NCBI GenBank assembly: GCA_018432565.1 | Contig: JAHDSS010000530.1 | Span: forward strand, 1 to 11,679 | Direction of reading: 5' to 3' | Length of the DNA stretch: 11,679 nt | Origin: Kiritimatiellia bacterium | Lineage (GTDB): Bacteria; Verrucomicrobiota; Kiritimatiellia; CAIQIC01; Lenti-01 | In this document: positions 1 to 5,640 of the stretch, one piece after another | Position numbering within the stretch: position 1 is the first letter of the stretch | Layout: each line of letters starts with the position of its first letter | Notes under the pieces: generated by a model | The model's input: the letters and a program-made list of their open reading frames with translations, nothing else | Databases searched by the model: none | What the model was told of the DNA's origin: nothing | Made by a program: the position numbers and the translations under genes

Positions 1-1
1 G

Positions 2-1330
2 AAAAGCCGCCCCGTCATGGCCGCCGGCATGCTGGCCAACGACATGCTCAGCTGCCGCCGAAACCGCCGCCTCGATCCCCTCCGCCGGATTCCCAACGGC
101 GGCACCCTGTCCCGCCGCGAAATCCTGGAGATCGCCCCCGCCCTGCGCGCCACCCCCGTCACCGGCGCTGCCCGCTGGGTGGACGGCCTGGCGTACGACA
201 CCGAACGGCTGGTGGTCGGCATGGTCAAGGCCGCGGCGGCGGCCGGAGCAGTCGTGGCCAACCATGTCCGCGTGCAGTCCCTGCGTCAAGAGGGCAGCCG
301 GATCACCGGCGCGATGGTCGAAGACCGGCTGAGCGGCGGATCCTTTGAAATCCGCGCGTCCCTGGTGATCAATGCCGCCGGTCCCTGGATCGGACGGGTG
401 CTGGAAGGCGTCGGACGCCCCCTTGCCAACCCCGCCCCGCATCTGGCCCTGGGCATGAATCTCATCCTTCGCAACTGGCCGGTCCAGACTCACGCCATGG
501 GCCTGCAATCCCCCCGCCAAAGCCGCCTGTACTTTTTCGTCCCCTGGCGCGGCGCCGTCATGGCCGGCACCTATTATCGCGAACATCAGGGCGCGCCCGG
601 CGATTTGCGCGTCACCGAGCAGGACATCGAGGCCTATCTTGACGCCCTCAACTCCTGCCTGCCCGGCGCCGCCGTCACCCGCACCGACATCCTGGCCATC
701 CATGCCGGCATCGTTCCCAGCCGGAAACCCGCCCGTCCCGATTGCGAGCCCGATCTGCTCCGCCACTACAAGCTCATGGATCACGCCCGTCTCGACGGCA
801 TCCAGGGGCTGCTGTCCGTTTGCGGCATCAAATACACCACCGCCCGCGGCGTCGCCGAGGAAGTGGTCGATCTCGCCGCGTCCAGGCTGGCCAAGACCGT
901 CCGCCCGTCCGCCACGCGTCACACCCCGCTCCCCGGCGGCGACATTCCGGATCTGGCCGCCTTCCGGCGCGACATGGCTGCCGCGCATCCCTCCATTGCC
1001 CCCGGCGATCTGGACCGGCTGCTGGCGCTTTACGGGACCGAAGCCCGGGAGATCTTCGCGCTGGCGGAGAACCGGACCGACCCCGATGCCCTGCTTCGCG
1101 CCGAATGCCTGTTTGCGCTCCGCAACGAAATGCCGCAGACCCTCGGCGATCTGGTCTTCCGCCGCATCAGCCTGGCTTCCACCGGACGGCCCGCCCCCGA
1201 TCGTCTCCGCCTCTGCGCCGAAACCATGGGGCGCGAGCGGAACTGGAGCGCCAACCGCATCCAGGCCGAAACCGATGCCGTTCTCCACGCTCCGACCCTT
1301 TGGCAGGCCGCCGCCAGTCCGCCCGAATGA
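2..1330 (+). CDS. GlpD-like FAD-dependent glycerol-3-phosphate dehydrogenase/oxidase, 5' end cut off by window
   Basis: This is a DAO-fold FAD enzyme, most like GlpD, which oxidises glycerol-3-phosphate to dihydroxyacetone phosphate at the inner membrane and passes electrons to quinone. The frame is open from base 2, and the first ATG at 17 is only the first internal Met: 442 residues are visible, while GlpD is usually above 500. The N-terminal GxGxxG Rossmann motif must lie upstream. Visible hallmarks are LVINAAGPW (about 361-387), the late FAD/substrate segment CGIKYTTARGVAEE (about 820-861; GlpD usually has GGKxTTYR), and a DAO_C-type C-terminal domain ending in TLGDLVFRR (about 1140-1166). 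The usual GTTD motif reads GTYY (about 568-579), so the substrate may differ from glycerol-3-phosphate. The stop overlaps the next start (ATGA), implying translational coupling to the SGNH hydrolase. Family assignment is firm; exact substrate is not. Confidence 0.8.
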   Translation, partial: KSRPVMAAGMLANDMLSCRRNRRLDPLRRIPNGGTLSRREILEIAPALRATPVTGAARWVDGLAYDTERLVVGMVKAAAAAGAVVANHVRVQSLRQEGSRITGAMVEDRLSGGSFEIRASLVINAAGPWIGRVLEGVGRPLANPAPHLALGMNLILRNWPVQTHAMGLQSPRQSRLYFFVPWRGAVMAGTYYREHQGAPGDLRVTEQDIEAYLDALNSCLPGAAVTRTDILAIHAGIVPSRKPARPDCEPDLLRHYKLMDHARLDGIQGLLSVCGIKYTTARGVAEEVVDLAASRLAKTVRPSATRHTPLPGGDIPDLAAFRRDMAAAHPSIAPGDLDRLLALYGTEAREIFALAENRTDPDALLRAECLFALRNEMPQTLGDLVFRRISLASTGRPAPDRLRLCAETMGRERNWSANRIQAETDAVLHAPTLWQAAASPPE

Positions 1331-2376
1331 AAACGGTTGTCTTCCGCATCCTGATCCTTCTCTGGGGCCTGTTTCTCGGCCTGCTGTCGGCCGAACTGGT
1401 GTGCAAGTTTCTCGATTTGCGCTCCGCCAGCCACTACCAGAAGGTCTCCGGCGCCATCTCCCGGCCGTCCCGCATTCCCGATGTGCGTTTCGAACTGATC
1501 CCCGGCGCGTCCGGCATCACCCCCGGACAGGACAAGGTGATCCGCGTAAATGCCAACGGGTTCCGCGGCCCCGAGATTCCGATGCCCAAGCCGCCGGATC
1601 TTTTTCGCATCGCCGTGCTGGGCGATTCGATTGCGTTCGGGCGCACGCTGGACGAGCACGAGGTGTTCCCCTACCAGTTGCCCGCGCTCCTGCAGGAGCG
1701 GGTTCCCGGCCGATCGTTCGATGTGGTCAATGCCAGCCTCAGCGGACGCGACACCTGGGAAGAGGTCGCCCTGCTGGAGCACCGGGTACTGGATCTCGAT
1801 CCGGACCTGGTCATCCTCCAGGTCTGCCTGAACGACCACATCCGCTTCCCGCCGCCGGATCCGTCCCGGCGCCGGGGTGCGTTCGGTGAACGCCCCTGGT
1901 ATTCCTACAGTTCCCTGCTGGATCTGCTGGACCGAAAATCCCCCCGCTTCCGGAAATGGCATGTGGCCGCGGCGGAACGCCTGGGCTTCGACATGCGCTC
2001 GCCCGGCGAAGTCCTGCAGGACTACGCCCTGGACATGCGCCATATCCACAACATTGCGCCCAACTGGGCGGCCTGGCATCCGCAGTTCCTCCGCGCCCGC
2101 GACCTGTGCCGGCGGCACGGCGCCACGCTGCTGATCGCGGTTTTCCCCACGGCGCGGATTTTGAATCAGGCCGATGCGGACTCCACGATCCCGGAACTGA
2201 CCGACCTGGCCCGGAACAACGGAATCCCCCTGGTGGACTTGCTGCAGCCGTTCCGCAACGCCGGCCAACCGGTCCTGACGGACTACACCCACCCCAACGC
2301 GCCGGGCCACCGCCTCGCGGCGGAAACCCTCGCCGACGCCGTTGTCCGCCGGATCCCAGCGCTTCGCGCCGACTAA
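1327..2376 (+). CDS. Membrane-anchored SGNH/GDSL-family hydrolase
   Basis: A 349-residue protein of the SGNH hydrolase family (esterases, lipases and carbohydrate acetyl-esterases). A hydrophobic segment at residues 4-24 suggests an uncleaved N-terminal anchor with the catalytic domain in the periplasm. Catalytic blocks are visible: GDS with the nucleophile at Ser101, a block II-like NASLSG (Gly140), block III LND (Asn169) and block V DYTH with Asp319 and His322. The segment NANGFRGPE before block I is common in SGNH proteins of exopolysaccharide and O-antigen loci (recalled, not searched). The ATG at 1327 overlaps the upstream TGA as ATGA and places the anchor at the N-terminus; upstream in-frame codons only shadow the preceding gene. 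Its substrate is unknown; acyl or acetyl removal from an envelope glycan or lipid is an inference from context. Confidence 0.88.
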   Translation: MKTVVFRILILLWGLFLGLLSAELVCKFLDLRSASHYQKVSGAISRPSRIPDVRFELIPGASGITPGQDKVIRVNANGFRGPEIPMPKPPDLFRIAVLGDSIAFGRTLDEHEVFPYQLPALLQERVPGRSFDVVNASLSGRDTWEEVALLEHRVLDLDPDLVILQVCLNDHIRFPPPDPSRRRGAFGERPWYSYSSLLDLLDRKSPRFRKWHVAAAERLGFDMRSPGEVLQDYALDMRHIHNIAPNWAAWHPQFLRARDLCRRHGATLLIAVFPTARILNQADADSTIPELTDLARNNGIPLVDLLQPFRNAGQPVLTDYTHPNAPGHRLAAETLADAVVRRIPALRAD

Positions 2377-2400
2377 AACCGGGCTTTTGTCATTTCCTGT

Positions 2401-2429
2401 TTGTGTTGTCCCCCGGGCAATGCTAAATT
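2401..2429 (+). promoter_or_regulatory. Possible sigma-70-type promoter for the first lipoprotein gene
   Basis: TTGTGT (2401-2406), a 17-base spacer, then an extended -10 TGCTAAATT (2421-2429). The 105-base gap 2377-2481 is visibly more AT-rich than its flanks, as expected for a promoter region. The -35 matches TTGACA at only 3 of 6 positions and the -10 hexamer TAAATT matches at 4 of 6, so this is a weak call. TTGTCG (2442-2447) with TGTAAC (2464-2469) is an alternative. Confidence 0.35.
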
Positions 2430-2471
2430 TGTGTTTCAATGTTGTCGCCTGTATGTACAGACCTGTAACCT

Positions 2472-2475
2472 GGAG
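2472..2475 (+). promoter_or_regulatory. Ribosome binding site that fixes the start at 2482
   Basis: GGAG lies six bases before ATG 2482. In-frame ATG 2401 has no such site, and starting there would put 27 extra residues in front of a complete lipoprotein signal peptide, so 2482 is preferred. Confidence 0.65.
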
Positions 2476-2481
2476 TCGGAA

Positions 2482-2994
2482 ATGGCTGTTGCAAACCCCT
2501 TTGTCCGCCTGTCGCTTGCCGTGATGGCCGCCGTATGGCTGGCCGCGGGCTGCGAAACCAAGATCGAGGATGAAGGCCCTGTCACCCTGGCCGAGCTGCA
2601 AGGCATCCAGCCGGAACCGGAACAGCCCGCCGCAGAAACGGAAACCACCGAACCGGAAACGCCGACCGTCATCGCAGGCGGCGCCGGCATCGGTCCGCAG
2701 GGCGAAGGCGGCGGTTTCATCTGGAAGCCGATCGGCGAACACACCGGCAAGCTGGTGGTCATTCTGCCTCCGCAGTACACGGGCCACGCCAGCAGCGCCT
2801 ATATCGCCAGCGCCAGCGGATCTCCCATCGAAGGCGGCGCCTATACCGGCGTGGCCAACGGCGGCCGCATGCATTTCCGGTTCTCGAAACCCGGCAGCGG
2901 CTATGGACGCAACATTCTGGTGGTCGCCAATCTGAAGGCCGGCGGCGCCGTCCACTGGCCCATCCCCAACGGGGCCGCGCGAACGACCTATTGA
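2482..2994 (+). CDS. Predicted lipoprotein, first of two paralogues with a shared unrecognised domain
   Basis: A 170-residue predicted lipoprotein of unknown function. The signal peptide runs to residue 23 with lipobox LAAGC, so lipidation is expected on Cys24. Residues 24-73 form an acidic Pro/Glu/Thr-rich linker, likely flexible and exposed. Residues 74-170 form a compact domain starting GEGGGFIWKPIGE, with GKLVVILPPQY, GAYTGVANGGR and ending VHWPIPNGA near the C-terminus. The same domain occurs in the next gene. The repeated hydrophobic and glycine pattern suggests an all-beta fold (inference). I recall similar 'WKP...LVVLLP' segments in secreted proteins of other bacteria but cannot verify this. 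The residue after the lipid Cys is Glu. It has its own AT-richer upstream region, so it probably starts a transcript. Confidence 0.85.
   Translation: MAVANPFVRLSLAVMAAVWLAAGCETKIEDEGPVTLAELQGIQPEPEQPAAETETTEPETPTVIAGGAGIGPQGEGGGFIWKPIGEHTGKLVVILPPQYTGHASSAYIASASGSPIEGGAYTGVANGGRMHFRFSKPGSGYGRNILVVANLKAGGAVHWPIPNGAARTTY
2701..2868 (+). repeat. Diverged direct repeat, copy 1 (lipoprotein domain DNA)
   Basis: DNA encoding the start and middle of the shared lipoprotein domain. It aligns with 3182-3352 and includes a 32-base identical block (2837-2868 versus 3321-3352) and a 19-base identical block (2741-2759 versus 3222-3240). This indicates tandem gene duplication, possibly with later gene conversion. 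Confidence 0.8.
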
Positions 2995-3057
2995 TCATAT
3001 TTCGATCCGCGCCCGGCGGCTCGTCCGCCTGCCGGCCGGTTTTGCTAACAACAGGAC

Positions 3058-3064
3058 GGAGGAG
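3058..3064 (+). promoter_or_regulatory. Strong ribosome binding site for the second lipoprotein
   Basis: GGAGGAG; its GGAGG core ends five bases before ATG 3068. It supports that start. The 73-base gap 2995-3067 holds no clear intrinsic terminator, only a 5-bp GGCGG/CCGCC stem at about 3016-3030 without a good T-run, so the two lipoprotein genes may be co-transcribed. Confidence 0.7.
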
Positions 3065-3067
3065 CTT

Positions 3068-3478
3068 ATGGGCAAGACGATGAGACGGTTGGGCTGGATG
3101 GTGCTGCTGGCCGCGGTGGCCTTGGGAACGGCGGGCTGCGACGGCGGGGGCGGCTCGGAAAGCGGCGGCATCGGTTCCACCGGCGAAGGCGGCGGGTTCA
3201 TTTGGAAGCCCGTGGGAGAGAACACCGGCAAGCTGGTGGTGATCCTGCCTCCGCAGTACACGTCCCGGCCCGTGGCCGCCGTCTATATCACCAGCGCCGG
3301 CGGCGATTTCCTTGACGGCAGCGCCTATACCGGCGTGGCCAACGGCGGCCGCCGCCATTACCGCTTTGCCAAGAAAGGCCGCGAATACGGGGCCGATGTC
3401 CGGGTCGTGGCCGAAATCACGGATGCGCCGACCGTCCATTGGGTCATTCCCAACGGCGCGGGCCGCGTGGAATACTAG
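3068..3478 (+). CDS. Predicted lipoprotein, second paralogue, minimal form of the shared domain
   Basis: A 136-residue predicted lipoprotein of unknown function. The signal peptide ends in GTAGC, giving a lipidated Cys24. A 14-residue Gly/Ser linker (25-38) replaces the long acidic linker of the upstream paralogue. Residues 39-136 repeat the same domain: GEGGGFIWKPVGE, GKLVVILPPQY, SAYTGVANGGR and VHWVIPNGAGR. The residue after the lipid Cys is Asp, which in Escherichia coli acts as an inner-membrane retention signal; whether that rule applies in this lineage is unknown. The gene lies 73 bases after its paralogue and 29 bases before the glycosyltransferase, so it probably shares a transcript with the latter. 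There is no domain clue to enzymatic activity; a structural, binding or assembly role is more likely than catalysis (inference). Confidence 0.85.
   Translation: MGKTMRRLGWMVLLAAVALGTAGCDGGGGSESGGIGSTGEGGGFIWKPVGENTGKLVVILPPQYTSRPVAAVYITSAGGDFLDGSAYTGVANGGRRHYRFAKKGREYGADVRVVAEITDAPTVHWVIPNGAGRVEY
3182..3352 (+). repeat. Diverged direct repeat, copy 2 (lipoprotein domain DNA)
   Basis: Partner of 2701-2868, with the same order of conserved blocks and one codon of length difference. The near-identical stretches are separated by clearly diverged codons. Confidence 0.8.
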
Positions 3479-3507
3479 CGGCCCCGGACGGCCGCCGGGG
3501 TCCGCTC

Positions 3508-4665
3508 ATGAACATCCTGCTGCTGGCTCCCCACCCGTTCTATCAGGAACGCGGCACGCCCATCGCCGTGGACCTGCTGTTGCGCGTCCTGGCCGAACGC
3601 GGCGAGCAGGTGGATGTCCTGACCTATCACGAAGGCGAAGACCGCGCCTATCCGGGCCCCGGCGCCGTGCGGTTGTTCCGCATCCCCCCCCCGCCCGCCT
3701 GCCGGAACATCCGCCCCGGCTTTTCCCTCAAGAAACTCGCGGCCGATGCCGCCATGCACCGGATGGCCCTGCGCATGGCCCGCCGGAAAAAATACGACCT
3801 CGTCCACGCCGTGGAGGAATCCGTCTTCATGGCCATGCGCATCGCCCGCCGCCACGGAACGCCCTACGTCTATGACATGGATTCCTCCATGTCCCGGCAG
3901 ATCGCCGACAAGCTGCCGCCGGCCCGCGCCCTGCTGCCGCTGATGCGCGCCTGCGAACGGCGGGCCGTCCGCGGCGCCGCCGCCGTCGCCGCCGTATGCG
4001 ACTCCCTGGCCGACCAGGCCCGCGCCGACGGCGCCAAGCGCGTTGTCATTCTCCGGGATGTCCCCCTGCTGACCTCCGCGGATGCGGGCAGCGGCTCCCG
4101 CGGATTCCGCGACGCCCTCGGCATCCGGGGCCCCGCCCTGCTCTACATCGGCAACCTGGAATCCTATCAGGGCATTGACCTGCTCATCGAATCCTTCGCG
4201 CGCGTTTCGCGCGACCTCGGCGCGCAGCTGGTCATTGTCGGCGGCGCCCCCCCCCATGTGGCCCGCTGCCAGGCCCTGGCCCGAAAACTCGGCGCGGCCG
4301 ATGCCATCCATCTCATCGGCCCCCGCCCCGTTGCCGACATGGCCGCCCTGATGGCCGAGGCCGACATCCTCGTCTCGCCCCGCATCCACGGCACCAACAC
4401 CCCCATGAAAATCTATTCCTACATGGCCTCCGGCAAGGCTGTTCTCGCCACCGACCTGCCCACCCATACCCAGGTGCTGGATGCCGAAACCGCCTGCCTG
4501 GCCCCGCCGGATCCCGACGCCTTCGCCGCCGCCATGACCTCCCTCATCCGCAAGCCGGACACCCGCGCCCGCCTGGGCGCCGCCGCCCGGCGCGCCGTGG
4601 AAACCCGCTACTCCCTCGACGTCTTCCGCCGGACCCTCAACAGCCTCTACGACGCCCTCCCCTGA
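3508..4665 (+). CDS. Glycosyltransferase family 4-type (GT-B fold) protein
   Basis: A 385-residue GT-B glycosyltransferase that would transfer a sugar from a nucleotide donor to an envelope glycan, lipid or small-molecule acceptor in the cytoplasm. The N-terminal domain opens with MNILLLAPHP and the acceptor-side loop QERGTPIA (residues 13-20). The C-terminal donor domain has YIGNLESYQGIDLLIES, VIVGGAP and the donor-site segment GTNTPMKIYSYMASGK (295-310). The second Glu of the usual EX7E motif is Ser304 and the first position is Thr296, so donor contacts differ from classic GT4 enzymes; related clades with PxKxxEYMA motifs often keep only the second Glu. ATG 3508 is chosen because the family N-terminus begins there; an in-frame ATG at 3439 would overlap the preceding gene by 40 bases. 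Two runs of nine C lie inside the gene (3684-3692 and 4247-4255). Acceptor and sugar cannot be read from sequence. Confidence 0.88.
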   Translation: MNILLLAPHPFYQERGTPIAVDLLLRVLAERGEQVDVLTYHEGEDRAYPGPGAVRLFRIPPPPACRNIRPGFSLKKLAADAAMHRMALRMARRKKYDLVHAVEESVFMAMRIARRHGTPYVYDMDSSMSRQIADKLPPARALLPLMRACERRAVRGAAAVAAVCDSLADQARADGAKRVVILRDVPLLTSADAGSGSRGFRDALGIRGPALLYIGNLESYQGIDLLIESFARVSRDLGAQLVIVGGAPPHVARCQALARKLGAADAIHLIGPRPVADMAALMAEADILVSPRIHGTNTPMKIYSYMASGKAVLATDLPTHTQVLDAETACLAPPDPDAFAAAMTSLIRKPDTRARLGAAARRAVETRYSLDVFRRTLNSLYDALP

Positions 4666-4666
4666 G

Positions 4667-4769
4667 TTTTCCACACCGTGGAAAAGTATTTTCCATAGCG
4701 TGGAAAATCCGGCCGGATTTTTTCCATGGCGTGGAAAATTCAGCAGGTCGTTTTCCACACCGTGGAAAA
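4667..4769. repeat. Array of four 19-base palindromes in a convergent intergenic region
   Basis: Four copies of TTTTCCAYRSCGTGGAAAA at 4667-4685, 4689-4707, 4720-4738 and 4751-4769. Copies 1 and 4 are identical (TTTTCCACACCGTGGAAAA, 8-bp arms around ACC). Copies 2 and 3 have T in place of C at the eighth base, leaving a T-G wobble opposite the G. The distances between starts are 22, 31 and 31 bases, close to whole numbers of helical turns. The array fills nearly all of the 117-base gap between the stops of the glycosyltransferase and the PIG-L gene. It could be a termination/processing element, a set of protein-binding sites or a dispersed REP-like repeat; the sequence does not decide. Confidence 0.9.
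4704..4723 (+). terminator. Possible intrinsic terminator within the palindrome array
   Basis: AAAATCC, GGCC loop, GGATTTT (4704-4721) forms a 7-bp stem, and the 3' arm runs into six T (4718-4723). It would end transcripts from the glycosyltransferase gene. The near-symmetric sequence could also act for the minus-strand gene. The hairpin competes with copies 2 and 3 of the 19-base palindrome for the same bases. Confidence 0.45.
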
Positions 4770-4782
4770 TCCGGAACGCCAG

Positions 4783-5502
4783 TCAGACCGTTCCGCCGAA
4801 AAACCCGGTCAGGGCGGCAAGATCGTCGGAGGATTCGATGATCCGTCCGCCGCGAAACAGGGATCGCCAGGCGCCCGGAACGCGCAGGCGGGCGCGGTAC
4901 AGGGTGGCGCAATCAAACGCCGGGGCTGTCGCGCCGGCGCCGCCGATCAATTCCGTGCCGCGGCGGACATTGTCGACCATCCAGGCCGGAAGGCGCGCGG
5001 CGTAGTCGCTGCGGGCGATTTCGCCGCGATGGCAGGCCAGGGCGCGGCACAGCCGCGCCAGCTGGGATTCATCCGTCGCCACCATCAGGTTGGGCCGTTC
5101 CAGCGGATGCCAGTATTCGGTCTCCACCACGGCCCGGGGCTGTCCCAGGGCGTCCAGCGCCGCCACGCCCGTGCGATGGGCGGCGCGATGCGCGGGATGT
5201 CCGTCCCGGGCATGCGGCAGAACCAGCACGGCCGGGTTCAGCGACTTCACGATTCCGGCCAGTTCACGGACCCCGGCGGTCCCTTTCGACAGCGACTCCG
5301 CCAACCGCAGGCGGAACCCCAGTTCACGGCAGGCCGCCCGCAGTTCCTGCCGCCGTTCCGCCCGGCGATCCGGACGGCTGCCCAGCGTGAACGGGACCAC
5401 CCACACGTCGAAGGCGCACTCTTCCTTCAACCGCAACGGCAGCAGCCCCGTGATGGATTCGTCGTCGGGATGCGGCGCCAGCACCAATACGCGTTTTTTC
5501 AT
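4783..5502 (-). CDS. PIG-L/LmbE-family deacetylase
   Basis: A 239-residue protein of the PIG-L (LmbE) family: zinc-dependent hydrolases that remove the acetyl group from N-acetylglucosamine-containing glycolipids, antibiotics or thiol precursors such as those of mycothiol and bacillithiol. The family signature HPDDESITG sits at residues 11-19 right after the start. The second zinc region is PHARDGHPAHRAAH (96-109); by analogy with MshB the ligands are His11, Asp14 and His105, with Asp13 as catalytic base. ATG at 5502 is chosen because the canonical fold begins MKKRVLVLAPHPDD; upstream in-frame sequence runs antisense to the neighbouring gene and is not coding. It has no signal peptide, so it is cytosolic. 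It converges with the glycosyltransferase and diverges from the EEP-fold gene. The substrate is unknown. Confidence 0.9.
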   Translation of the reverse strand: MKKRVLVLAPHPDDESITGLLPLRLKEECAFDVWVVPFTLGSRPDRRAERRQELRAACRELGFRLRLAESLSKGTAGVRELAGIVKSLNPAVLVLPHARDGHPAHRAAHRTGVAALDALGQPRAVVETEYWHPLERPNLMVATDESQLARLCRALACHRGEIARSDYAARLPAWMVDNVRRGTELIGGAGATAPAFDCATLYRARLRVPGAWRSLFRGGRIIESSDDLAALTGFFGGTV

Positions 5503-5563
5503 GCCGGCATTTTCCCGCTCTTGCCCCTTGCCGCCAAGCTCTTTCCGTATGACGAAACCGCCG

Positions 5564-5579
5564 GTCGCCGGCCGGCGAC
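5564..5579. promoter_or_regulatory. 16-base perfect palindrome in the divergent promoter region
   Basis: GTCGCCGGCCGGCGAC lies in the 138-base gap between the divergent PIG-L and EEP-fold genes, 11 bases before the -35 of the EEP promoter. It could be an operator controlling one or both genes, or, as RNA, a leader hairpin of the PIG-L transcript. GC richness makes chance palindromes more likely than usual. Confidence 0.4.
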
Positions 5580-5590
5580 GGGTGGAACGC

Positions 5591-5619
5591 TTGAAATGGG
5601 CCGGAAAAAGGCGTATGGT
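5591..5619 (+). promoter_or_regulatory. Sigma-70-like promoter for the EEP-fold gene
   Basis: TTGAAA (5591-5596), 17-base spacer, TATGGT (5614-5619): 5 of 6 and 4 of 6 matches to consensus with ideal spacing. Transcription would begin near 5626, leaving a leader of about 15 bases before ATG 5641. This argues against the in-frame ATG at 5596, which would overlap the -35. Confidence 0.6.
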
Positions 5620-5640
5620 CTTAATCGTTTTGAAACAATT

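Noticed and set aside
1030..2955. 641-codon open frame on the minus strand
   Set aside because: It lies antisense to the GlpD-like, SGNH hydrolase and lipoprotein genes, whose motifs and signals are clear. Long antisense frames are common in GC-rich DNA with strong third-position bias, and the translation shows no domain.
3475..4758. 427-codon minus-strand frame opposite the glycosyltransferase
   Set aside because: Gly/Ala/His-rich translation typical of a shadow frame, with no ribosome site or domain. It also runs through the palindrome array.
4667..4769. CRISPR array reading of the four repeats
   Set aside because: The repeats are 19 bases, palindromic and separated by only 3 or 12 bases, two spacers have no protospacer-like length, and no cas gene is near.
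4726..5640. Upstream extension of the EEP-fold reading frame
   Set aside because: The extension is antisense to the PIG-L gene and crosses the promoter. The EEP fold begins at 5641.
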